From: CAYUNA01 sp047629355
Lineage (GTDB): Bacteria; Bacteroidota; Bacteroidia; Chitinophagales; Saprospiraceae
Direction of reading: 5' to 3'
Assembly: GCA_047629355.1 (NCBI GenBank)
Contig: JBLHWU010000240.1
Location: 1 to 8,877, forward strand
DNA length: 8,877 nt
The notes beneath the pieces were generated by a model, which made no database searches, was not told the origin of the DNA, and saw only the letters and a list, made by a program, of their open reading frames with translations. The translations under genes and the position numbers were made by a program. Shown here piece after piece: positions 1 to 6,499 of the stretch. Each line of letters starts with the position of its first letter. Within the stretch, counting starts at the first letter, position 1.

Positions 1-96
1 CAGAGGATAATTTTTCTTAGTTTTTGCTTGAAAGAAGGATAATTGTTGATACTTTGACTGATTTCAAGTGAAAAATGAGGGGAATTTGCCCTGTCC

Positions 97-126
97 AGTT
101 GGGGAAGTTATTTTTTTCCGTTACTA
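97..126. repeat. Repeat module, first of three copies
   Basis: This 30-base stretch begins AGTTGG, runs through a T-rich middle and ends CCGTTACTA. Nearly the same sequence is found at 6379-6409 in the same orientation, with a few substitutions and one single-base indel, and in reverse orientation at 6056-6082. It lies immediately left of the palindromic element at 129-295, so it may be an outer end of that element or the tail of an older neighbour. It is non-coding. The similarity was read directly from the sequence; its function is unknown. Confidence 0.7.
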
Positions 127-128
127 AG

Positions 129-295
129 TAAGTACGTGACACTATTTATTGGGGTAATTTGAAAACATCTTTATTCCGCTATTTTCCTCTTAAAAATAGT
201 TCCGTGATGTAGAACCATGCAACGATTTTTAAAAGAAAACTATCGAAAAAATCTTGCTTTCAAATTTTACCCCAATAAATAATGTCACGTACTTA
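129..295. repeat. Palindromic MITE-like element A
   Basis: Two arms of about 39 bases, 129-167 and 256-295, are near-perfect inverted repeats. They share TAAGTACGTGAC, then TATTTATTGGGGTAA, then TTTGAAA, separated only by one mismatch and a two-base indel. The roughly 88-base loop contains a core at 192-230 (AAAAATAGTTCCGT, a variable 11 bases, then ATGCAACGATTTTT). The same core occurs in the loop of element B at 6277-6315. No transposase gene is present. The size and shape fit a non-autonomous miniature element or a structured RNA; which of these it is cannot be settled here. I see no clear target-site duplication. Confidence 0.75.
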
Positions 296-315
296 ACACG
301 TGGCGCAGTTTTTTT

Positions 316-395
316 ATCACATAGCGCAGATAGCATTATCATATAGCCATATAGCTTTTGGAAAGCTAAAATCAGCTATGTTTGAGCTATGTGAT
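316..395. repeat. ATAGC/GCTAT inverted-repeat cluster
   Basis: The outer arms ATCACATAG (316-324) and CTATGTGAT (387-395) are perfect complements. Between them the left half carries repeated ATAGC units and the right half repeated GCTAT units, centred on a small perfect stem AGCTTT/AAAGCT (353-358 and 362-367, loop of three bases). The whole can fold into a branched stem-loop on either strand. It contains no credible coding sequence. It could be a degenerate extragenic palindrome or a remnant of the neighbouring element. Confidence 0.55.
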
Positions 396-448
396 GAAAA
401 GAAATTTCGGCGCATCGCGTCGACACCATTTGTAGCAGAATTGAGATT

Positions 449-520
449 ATATTTTCAAAGTGGCATCGCCACGGTACCAATGATACTAACCGTGCCACAG
501 CGATGCGGCTTTGAAAATAT
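449..520. repeat. Long imperfect extragenic hairpin
   Basis: The 12-base outer stem ATATTTTCAAAG (449-460) pairs perfectly with CTTTGAAAATAT (509-520). The inner stem pairs GCATCGC (463-469) with GCGATGC (500-506) and CACGGT with ACCGTG, with a four-base bulge in the right arm. It lies about 130 bases upstream of ppk1 and is not followed by a T-run, so a simple terminator is unlikely. A further GCATCGC lies at 412-418. The layout resembles repetitive extragenic palindromes, but only this copy is visible here. Confidence 0.6.
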
Positions 521-647
521 TTGTTATTCATAGTACCAACAATACCGAGACGATACTTTTATTAATTTAAAACAGCTTACTTTATACGGTAATAATCAAA
601 AAACAATAAGAGTTAATTTCAAAACACTGACCAACTTATAATTAAAA

Positions 648-2705
648 ATGACGGATCATAAAACAAATCTGCCAACCATTTTTCAAGAACGCGATATTAC
701 TTGGCTGTCTTTCAATTATCGGGTATTGCAAGAAGCAAAAGACCCGAGGGTCCCTTTGTATGAGCGGATTAAATTTTTAGCTATTTATTCCTCCAATTTG
801 GATGAGTTTTTTCGAGTTCGAGTGGCTTCCCTGCGGAGTTTTAAGGAATTGAAGAAAGCGACGAGAAAGGCTTTGGATGTTAGACCAAAAAAGTCATTGA
901 AGGTCATTCATGAAATTGTGGATGAACAGCAGAAGGAGTTTGGACGCATTTTTCAAGAAGAAATTATTCCAGCGTTGGCTGCCGAAAAGATATTTTTAAT
1001 CAAATCAGAAGACTTTTCTGAAGAAGAATTGGCTTTTGCGAAAGACTATTTTGAGACTAAAATTCCGCACATTTCTCAGCCTGCTTTTTTAAATACAGAA
1101 GAAGATTTTGACCTGTTTTTAAAAGACAAAGGACTTTATTTTATTGTTGATTTTGAAGAAGCAGATACGCCGCCTGCTTTGGTTGAAATTCCGACAAGTA
1201 AACATTCACGGTTTATTACCTTACCTGCTGATAATCAATCACATAATATCACTTTTTTAGATGATATTATTCGAGCAAATTTGGGTATTTTTTTTGAGGA
1301 CTTGACCATTAAAGAGGTGTATTCTTTGAAAATATCAAGGGATGCGGAGATGTACATTGACGACGAATACGAAGGCGATTTATTAGAAAAAATCAAGCAT
1401 GGGATTGATAGTCGGGAGATTGGTTTGCCGACTCGATTTTTATATGATTCCAAGATGCCTGTTGAGTTGGTGAAGCAGATTAAAAAATTGCTTAAGTTGA
1501 AAAAAAATGACCTAATTCCAGGTGGTCGTTATCATAATTTTCATGATTTTTTTGGGTTTCCTAATCCACTAAATAAGGCGGAATTACAGGACGTTGCCTT
1601 GCCGCCTTTACTGCATCAGGAATTAGAAAATGCGGAATCTATTATTGCTGCGATGCAGGAAAAAGATTTTATGCTGCATTTTCCCTATCAAAAATATGAT
1701 TACATATCGAAGTTGATTTGGGAAGCAGCGGATGACGTAAAAGTAGATGCCATCAAAATTACGCTGTACCGAGTAGCGGCTAAATCTGATGTAGCAAACG
1801 CCTTGTTGCACGCTCGAAAAATGGGTAAGAAAGTAGTGGTTTTTATTGAAGCCAAAGCGCGATTTGATGAGAAAATGAACCTGTTTTGGGGTGGAAAATT
1901 GGAAGCGGCGGGTGCAAAAGTAATGTATAGTTTTCCAGGAATTAAGGTGCATACCAAGTTGATGTTAATTCGACGGATAGAGGAGGGGAGTCGGCGCTTG
2001 TACACGTATTTGGGTACGGGAAATTTCAATGAAAAGACAGCTAAACTATACGCTGACCACGCTCTTTTGACCGCTAATAAACAACTTGGCAGTGATGCGG
2101 AACAGATTTTTAAACTCCTGGAAAAGAAGACAATTTTGCCCAATACTAAGCAGTTGTTGATTTCGCCTTTTTCTTCCAGAAAGGGTTTTGAAAAACTAAT
2201 TAATAGAGAAATCGCCTTAGCCAAAGCTGGTAAAGAGGCGTATATGATATTGAAAATGAACAGTTTAGAAGACAAAGGACTGATGGAAAACTTGGTGGCC
2301 GCGAGTCAGGCAGGCGTGAAAATTCAGATGATAATTAGAGGAATGTGCTGTTTGATTCCGGGCGTGCCAGGCTATACAGACAATATCGAAATTGTGAGTG
2401 TGATTGACCGATTTTTAGAACATGCGCGGGTTTATATTTTTGGTAACAATGGAGAAGAGAAAATGTACACCGCTTCGGCAGATTGGATGACTCGAAACTT
2501 GGATAGACGCGTGGAAGCCGTGATTCCTATTTTGGATAAAGAAATCTATCAGGAATTGCGACACCTCATTAACTTGCAATTGCAAGACAATCAAAAAGCA
2601 CGCTGGATTCATGTAGATAAAGAAAATGAATATCGAACGAATGCGGAGGAAGCCGTGCGGTCGCAAGAGGCGATTTATAAATTTTTGAAAAATAAAGGAG
2701 AATAA
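648..2705 (+). CDS. ppk1: Polyphosphate kinase 1
   Basis: The product is polyphosphate kinase 1, which reversibly transfers the terminal phosphate of ATP onto inorganic polyphosphate through a phosphohistidine; in other bacteria it is membrane-associated. At 685 residues it is close to the E. coli enzyme (688), and catalytic numbering coincides. His435 (GIKVHTKLMLI) matches the phosphorylated histidine, His592 (DRFLEHARVYIF) the second essential histidine, Arg375 (LYRVA) and Arg405 (KARFDE) the Mg/phosphate ligands, and Tyr468 is present. The N domain opens with ITWLSFNYRVLQEA and carries SSNLDEFFRVR near residue 50. The helical H domain follows to about 320, then the two phospholipase-D-like C domains. 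The ATG at 648 places ITWLSFN near residue 17, as usual, and no Shine-Dalgarno is visible. No ppx gene accompanies it. It converges on maeB. Nothing is missing, and the identity is very secure. Confidence 0.98.
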   Translation: MTDHKTNLPTIFQERDITWLSFNYRVLQEAKDPRVPLYERIKFLAIYSSNLDEFFRVRVASLRSFKELKKATRKALDVRPKKSLKVIHEIVDEQQKEFGRIFQEEIIPALAAEKIFLIKSEDFSEEELAFAKDYFETKIPHISQPAFLNTEEDFDLFLKDKGLYFIVDFEEADTPPALVEIPTSKHSRFITLPADNQSHNITFLDDIIRANLGIFFEDLTIKEVYSLKISRDAEMYIDDEYEGDLLEKIKHGIDSREIGLPTRFLYDSKMPVELVKQIKKLLKLKKNDLIPGGRYHNFHDFFGFPNPLNKAELQDVALPPLLHQELENAESIIAAMQEKDFMLHFPYQKYDYISKLIWEAADDVKVDAIKITLYRVAAKSDVANALLHARKMGKKVVVFIEAKARFDEKMNLFWGGKLEAAGAKVMYSFPGIKVHTKLMLIRRIEEGSRRLYTYLGTGNFNEKTAKLYADHALLTANKQLGSDAEQIFKLLEKKTILPNTKQLLISPFSSRKGFEKLINREIALAKAGKEAYMILKMNSLEDKGLMENLVAASQAGVKIQMIIRGMCCLIPGVPGYTDNIEIVSVIDRFLEHARVYIFGNNGEEKMYTASADWMTRNLDRRVEAVIPILDKEIYQELRHLINLQLQDNQKARWIHVDKENEYRTNAEEAVRSQEAIYKFLKNKGE

Positions 2706-2755
2706 TTTGACCTCAATGAAATTTTGAAGAGTTATGATTTAAATAAAATTTTTCT

Positions 2756-2826
2756 ACACTTTAATGGCTCTACGGTGAAAAGTGTGGGTCAATATGAGAA
2801 GCGAGAAAATCGTAAGATTTTCGAGC
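2756..2826. other. Two small hairpins after ppk1
   Basis: Stem 1 is ACACTTT (2756-2762) with AAAGTGT (2779-2785), loop of 16 bases. Stem 2 is GAAAATC (2805-2811) with GATTTTC (2816-2822), loop of four bases. Both are exact 7-bp pairings. Neither has a T-run directly after it, so they are not classical terminators. They lie in the ppk1 mRNA 3' region and could protect or process it. Confidence 0.35.
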
Positions 2827-2848
2827 TTCAAAAAAAAGAGTGCGGGTA

Positions 2849-2903
2849 GGGTTTTGAGGTAGAAAAGCGGCTTTTGCAAACCGCTTTTCTCCATCAAAGT
2901 CCC
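2849..2903. terminator. Bidirectional terminator between ppk1 and maeB
   Basis: A perfect 10-bp stem AGAAAAGCGG (2861-2870) and CCGCTTTTCT (2881-2890) encloses a 10-base loop that is itself partly palindromic. Weaker pairing continues outward to GGG at 2849 and CCC at 2903. The stem is A-rich on the left and T-rich on the right, a common design that ends transcription from both sides of a convergent gene pair. The T-run is short, so termination strength is uncertain. Confidence 0.65.
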
Positions 2904-2946
2904 TCAGTTTGAAATGAAATTTATTTTACAGTGTATTAAAGGAATT

Positions 2947-3003
2947 AAAGATGAAAAATGACTTTTGTAAAATCATCTTTCATTCTTAAATTCTGTTTTT
3001 TTT
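2947..3003. terminator. Hairpin plus T-run at the maeB 3' side
   Basis: AAAGATGA (2947-2954) pairs exactly with TCATCTTT (2973-2980). On the plus strand eight T residues follow at 2996-3003, after a 15-base spacer. On the minus strand the sequence after the stem is moderately T-rich. It lies about 40 bases beyond the maeB stop codon, so it may end maeB transcripts or back up the stronger hairpin at 2849-2903. The long spacer to the T-run makes this a moderate call. Confidence 0.4.
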
Positions 3004-3019
3004 AAAGACAAAGAGACTT

Positions 3020-5329
3020 TTAAACTTCTTTAGCATTCTCTTTAGCATTTTCCTGCGCATCAATGACTGCAATACCAACCATATCTACAATCTGTCGCAC
3101 ATTCGCACCCAACTGTAAGATATGAACAGGTTTTTTCATACCCAACATGATTGGTCCGATAATGTCCAAATCAGCGGCATGTCCGAGCAAATTATAGGCA
3201 ATATTGGCAGAAGAAAGATTTGGGAAAATCAACACATTTGCTCGATGTCCCGCCAGTTTAGAAAATGGATAAAATTCTTTGGAAACCTCAGGATTCAAAG
3301 CAACGTGTGCTTGCATTTCTCCATCAACAATCCAATCTGGATGACGCTCATGCAAAATTTGCGTAGCTTTTCGCATTAATATTGCTGATTCTCCTTTGGG
3401 CACTGAACCAAAGTTGGAATAGGTCAGCAGCGCAATTTTTGGACTCACATTAAACGTAGTAGCTACTGTAGCCACCAACTCTGCGACACCCGCCACATCT
3501 TCTGCTGTCAAATGGTGATTAATCGACGTGTCTGCCAAAAATAAGGGACCAAATCGCGTCATTAAAATATGCGTACTTGCTACTTTTTTAACGCCTTCGC
3601 GTGGACCAATAATTTCCAAAGCAGGCTTAATCGTATCTGGATATTTTTTACTCAAACCACCAATCAAGGCATCCGCATCACCCATTTCGACCATCATCGA
3701 ACCGTAATAACTACGTCCGCGCATCATATCATGAGCTTCCGTTTGATTGATACCTTTGCGGCGGCGTTTTTTATAAAAGACTTTACTATATTTCTCCAAA
3801 ATGCGCTCCTCGTCGTCTGTTACTGGATTTTTTGGGTCAATAATTTGGATGTTTGGCAAGGAAATTTGGTTCTGTTCCATCATCCGTTTTACCCGTTTGA
3901 TACTACCCAAAAGGATAGGATGGGCAATTTTTTCCTCCAATACTTCCTGCGCCGCTTTCAATACCGAGACGTTCTCTGCGTCTGCAAAAACCACTCGCTT
4001 GATGTCTTGCTTGGCTTTGGTTTCAATGACTTTTGACAAGGTATTGTCGTTGCCCAAACGAGTCGATAATTCCAAATCATAAGCGTCCCAATCTTTAATC
4101 GGATGCTTGGCAACACCGGAGTCCATTGCTGCTTTTGCCACCGCTTTTGCGACTTCTGTAATCAAACGCGGGTCAACTGGTTTAGGGATAATATAGTCTT
4201 TCCCAAATTTTAAATTGATATTGCCATACGCCAAATTCACGATGTCTGGAACCGTTTTGCGCGCTAATTCCGCCAAGGCACGAACGGCAGCTAACTTCAT
4301 CGCTTCATTAATTTCTGATGCGCGCACATCCAATGCACCTCGGAAAATGAAGGGGAAACCCAGCACATTATTCACTTGATTTGGATAATCCGACCGGCCC
4401 GTTGCCATAATGCAATCAGGTCGTGCCAACTTAGCAATCTCTGGACTAATTTCTGGTGTTGGATTTGCCATCGCAAAAATGATGCAATCTTCCGCCATCC
4501 CTTGAATCATATCGCCATTCAGAATATTGCCTCGTGAGAGTCCAATAAACACATCTGCGCCTTTTAGAATTTCAGTCAAAGAAGTGTCTAAGGGCATCGT
4601 ACCGTTGACAAATTCTCCTTTTTTACCATTCAAATTATCGCGGTCAGGGTGAATCAAACCCTTGCTATCATACATGAAAATGTTCTCTTTCTTCGCTCCC
4701 AGCGACACATAAATTCGTGTACAAGAAATCGCCGAAGCACCCGCTCCGTTGACAATAATTTTAGCCGTCGAAATGTCTTTACCCACAATCTCCAAAGCAT
4801 TCAGCAATGCCGCACCACTGATAATCGCCGTCCCATGTTGGTCGTCGTGCATCACGGGGATATTGAGTTCCTTTTTGAGGCGTTCTTCTATTTCAAAACA
4901 ATCAGGCGCACTGATGTCTTCCAAATTGACACCACCGAAAGTTGGTTCGAGAATTTTAACAGTTCTAATAAATTCATCTACATCCGTCGTGTCTAATTCC
5001 AAATCAAAACAGTCAATATCGGCGTATATTTTAAATAAAAGTCCCTTTCCTTCCATCACCGGCTTACTCGCTTCCGGTCCTAAATCTCCCAATCCCAATA
5101 CAGCTGTTCCATTGCTAATGACGGCGACCAAATTGCCTTTAGCGGTATACTTATACACATCATCTTTATTCTCTTTTATTGCCAAACACGGCTCTGCAAC
5201 ACCCGGTGAATAGGCTAAAGATAAGTCTCGTTGATTGGCGGTTTCTTTGGTTGGAATGACTTCAATTTTCCCTGGCTTCCCCTTGGCGTGGTAATGCAGG
5301 GCAGCTTCCTTTAGTGTATTTTTATCCAT
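3020..5329 (-). CDS. maeB: NADP-type malic enzyme with PTA-like domain
   Basis: This is a hybrid malic enzyme that oxidatively decarboxylates L-malate to pyruvate and CO2, yielding NAD(P)H in the cytosol. It is 769 residues long (E. coli MaeB 759). The malic domain (about 1-165) shows LAYSPGVAEP with Tyr40, EGKGLLFK with Lys95, the metal pair in NLEDISAPDCFEIE (Glu137, Asp138) and HDDQHGTAI (161-169). The Rossmann domain has NGAGASA (194-200), MANPTPE with Asn289 and PNQVNNVLGFP. From about residue 440 a phosphotransacetylase-like domain follows (VVFADAEN, LTYSNFGSVPKG, DGEMQAHVALNP, FPNLSSANIAYNLLG). In MaeB relatives this domain is not an active PTA but confers control by acetyl-CoA. The cofactor preference for NADP is inferred from family membership. 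The C terminus ends in a duplicated ENAK tetrapeptide. The ATG has no Shine-Dalgarno, usual for this phylum. Confidence 0.97.
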   Translation of the reverse strand: MDKNTLKEAALHYHAKGKPGKIEVIPTKETANQRDLSLAYSPGVAEPCLAIKENKDDVYKYTAKGNLVAVISNGTAVLGLGDLGPEASKPVMEGKGLLFKIYADIDCFDLELDTTDVDEFIRTVKILEPTFGGVNLEDISAPDCFEIEERLKKELNIPVMHDDQHGTAIISGAALLNALEIVGKDISTAKIIVNGAGASAISCTRIYVSLGAKKENIFMYDSKGLIHPDRDNLNGKKGEFVNGTMPLDTSLTEILKGADVFIGLSRGNILNGDMIQGMAEDCIIFAMANPTPEISPEIAKLARPDCIMATGRSDYPNQVNNVLGFPFIFRGALDVRASEINEAMKLAAVRALAELARKTVPDIVNLAYGNINLKFGKDYIIPKPVDPRLITEVAKAVAKAAMDSGVAKHPIKDWDAYDLELSTRLGNDNTLSKVIETKAKQDIKRVVFADAENVSVLKAAQEVLEEKIAHPILLGSIKRVKRMMEQNQISLPNIQIIDPKNPVTDDEERILEKYSKVFYKKRRRKGINQTEAHDMMRGRSYYGSMMVEMGDADALIGGLSKKYPDTIKPALEIIGPREGVKKVASTHILMTRFGPLFLADTSINHHLTAEDVAGVAELVATVATTFNVSPKIALLTYSNFGSVPKGESAILMRKATQILHERHPDWIVDGEMQAHVALNPEVSKEFYPFSKLAGHRANVLIFPNLSSANIAYNLLGHAADLDIIGPIMLGMKKPVHILQLGANVRQIVDMVGIAVIDAQENAKENAKEV

Positions 5330-5383
5330 AATAGTTAGGCGTTTTTATAAAAAGTGGGCAAGGTATGCTTTTTTTTGAAATCA

Positions 5384-5391
5384 CAAATATT
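5384..5391 (-). promoter_or_regulatory. Possible -7 element of maeB
   Basis: Read on the minus strand this is AATATTTG, matching seven of eight positions of the Bacteroidota -7 consensus TAnnTTTG. It lies about 55 bases upstream of the maeB ATG, which would give a 5' leader of about 45 bases. No convincing TTTG appears at the expected -33 distance, so this is a weak call. Confidence 0.25.
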
Positions 5392-5420
5392 GGATATGCG
5401 ATTACCTAATTATTTTAAAT

Positions 5421-5458
5421 AAAAAAGATCGTCACCAATTGCTCAGTGATGGTCTTTT
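5421..5458 (-). terminator. Intrinsic terminator of the lipoprotein gene
   Basis: A 12-bp stem, AAAGATCGTCAC (5424-5435) with GTGATGGTCTTT (5446-5457), encloses a 10-base loop. On the minus strand six T residues follow the stem directly, the classical intrinsic form, 16 bases beyond the natural stop of the lipoprotein gene. The plus-strand RNA pairs all 12 positions (two G-U), while the minus-strand RNA has two mismatches, so it may work both ways. It also separates this gene from maeB, which must therefore have its own promoter. Confidence 0.75.
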
Positions 5459-5473
5459 ATTAAAAGGTTGATT

Positions 5474-6001
5474 TTAGAATTCAGTAAAAGTTCCTTTCTA
5501 GTTTCCAGAAACAGTTGCTCCGCCTGCAAGGGGCAAGCTGAAATCTAAGACAGTTTGATTACCCTCTTTGCTCACTTCTACGGTACCACAAGTTGCCTCA
5601 ATAATTGTTCCTGCATAGCTAACGACTTCTACCCCAAATCCTATTGATGCATCAACCATTGTGAATTCCGCACGGTTTGCAGAAAAAATATAAGTACCAG
5701 TGACAAGTTTGGTTTCAGAAGAAGAGTTTAAATCTAGATAAATCAATTCTCCCATTTCTGCAAAATCACCGTTTGCTACCGTAATTCCAGAGCTGACCAA
5801 GTTTACATCTATATCAAAATTGCCATCTGTATTTGCTCCACCATATTTTATATATGCCCCACTTGATAAATTGTAGGAATTACCATCGTAAGAAAAAGAA
5901 TTAGAAACGGAACTTCCGCCATCATCATCTTTATTACAAGAAGTACTAATAATACCAAGTGCTAAAAAGAGAGCGAAAATTGTTTAAAATCGTAATTTCA
6001 T
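5474..6001 (-). pseudogene. Surface lipoprotein gene with two in-frame stops
   Basis: Read from the ATG at 6001 the frame is MKLRF-stop-TIFALFLALGIISTSC, a lipoprotein signal peptide broken by TAA at codon 6 (5984-5986). Cys22 would be lipidated, and the next residues NKDDD match the X-K-(D/E)2-X surface-export signal described in Capnocytophaga. The frame is then open through a roughly 145-residue, Ser/Thr/Gly-rich, probably beta-sandwich domain of a type common as uncharacterised Bacteroidota lipoproteins. A TAG at codon 168 (5498-5500) follows VSGN, and KGTFTEF-TAA continues to 5474. Relatives, as I recall them, usually end in a G-x-Tyr-x-G-like stretch, so the TAG plausibly replaces a Tyr codon. 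No other ATG, GTG or TTG start can restore the signal peptide; the open remainder begins only at a TTG at 5800. There are no frameshifts, so loss is recent, or the stops are sequencing errors or are read through. Function unknown. Confidence 0.75.
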
Positions 6002-6170
6002 TGTAGAGATTTTTTGCGTGTTTAATTAAGGCGTTGTGATTAATAAACGTTGTTAAGTAACGGTAAAAAAATAACTCCGCCATTTATCAAGTATTTCTTT
6101 TACCCTTATTTTCCAATTCTGAAACAGTTATTATGTAGAGATAACTCCTATTTCAAAAGTAAACATCATT

Positions 6171-6199
6171 TGTCATTTCGACCGAAGTGGAGAAAAAGA
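6171..6199. repeat. Fragment of TGTCATTTCGACCGAAG-type dispersed repeat
   Basis: The segment starts TGTCATTTCGACCGAAGTGG and continues AGAAAAAGA. I recall closely similar sequences as dispersed intergenic repeats in many Flavobacteriia and related genomes, often ending in AGAAATCTC. It lies inside the extra DNA that splits the left arm of element B, so it may be part of what was inserted. Recognition is from memory; only one copy is in the window. Confidence 0.45.
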
Positions 6200-6276
6200 C
6201 CAAAATAAACGTTGTTAGTAAAAACGATTCAATAACTTGGGCCATTATGCTTGTCCTTTTCCCTTCTGAAAAACAC

Positions 6277-6315
6277 AAAAAATAGTTCCGTAACGAAGGC
6301 TATGCAACGATTTTT
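6277..6315 (+). repeat. Core shared by elements A and B
   Basis: AAAAATAGTTCCGT and ATGCAACGATTTTT are separated by 10 variable bases here (11 in the copy at 192-230). The flanking conserved blocks are identical between copies. The outer bases of the variable stretch allow short pairing in both copies (ATAG with CTAT here, a related pairing in the other), hinting at a small hairpin. The core sits in the loop of a large palindrome both times and in the same plus-strand orientation. Confidence 0.7.
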
Positions 6316-6433
6316 TGAATTCTTTAGAAGAAAAAATTACGGCGCATTATGGTCCAACTTATTAAATCGTTTTTACTTAGTTGGCGGACTTATTATTTTA
6401 CCGTTACTACGTGTTACTTATAAAAAGGAACAG

Positions 6434-6499
6434 CAAGGCTATTCGACTGTAAAAAAACGTTTTTTAATTAGGAATTGCTACTAGCCTTGGTCTTTTTTT
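6434..6499 (+). terminator. Terminator-like stem-loop before the 7TM gene
   Basis: CAAGGCTA (6434-6441) pairs with TAGCCTTG (6482-6489), followed within four bases by seven T residues (6493-6499). The large loop contains a second perfect palindrome, six A, CG, six T (6452-6465). It ends 33 bases before the ATG of the membrane-protein gene. It would end transcripts that arise within element B, or act as an attenuator in a long leader. The 8-bp stem with a 40-base loop makes efficiency uncertain. Confidence 0.45.

Larger units (their letters stand above)
6042..6420. repeat. Palindromic element B, with interrupted left arm
   Basis: Inner arms 6217-6250 and 6344-6377 are inverted repeats (30 of 34 positions match). 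Outer arms 6056-6082 and about 6379-6409 are also inverted repeats (24 of 27). On the right the two arm segments are adjacent, while on the left they are separated by about 134 extra bases, so the left arm appears split by an insertion. The 14 bases AATAAACGTTGTTA occur at 6042-6055 and again at 6204-6217, flanking the extra material. The loop holds the core shared with element A (6277-6315). It begins about 40 bases upstream of the broken lipoprotein gene. No transposase is encoded. It is best described as a miniature inverted-repeat element or a nested remnant. Confidence 0.75.

Noticed and set aside
300..533. 77-codon open frame upstream of ppk1
   Set aside because: It begins at GTG, runs through two unrelated palindromes (316-395 and 449-520), and has no recognisable domain; its openness is explained by the repeats.
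1700..2275. 191-codon frame antisense to ppk1
   Set aside because: It is opposite the catalytic core of a fully conserved gene, has no domain of its own, and is a shadow of ppk1 codon usage.
3569..5213. Several frames antisense to maeB
   Set aside because: They overlap each other and the conserved malic enzyme, and show no recognisable motifs.
648..5329. ppk1 and maeB as one functional unit
   Set aside because: They converge and are separated by terminator-like hairpins, so they cannot share an mRNA; their adjacency is most simply chance.
6251..6484. 77-codon open frame in element B
   Set aside because: It starts at TTG, lies wholly within the palindrome and the following hairpin, and its residues follow from inverted-repeat DNA. 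I kept only the weaker point about the shared MQRF start as a finding.
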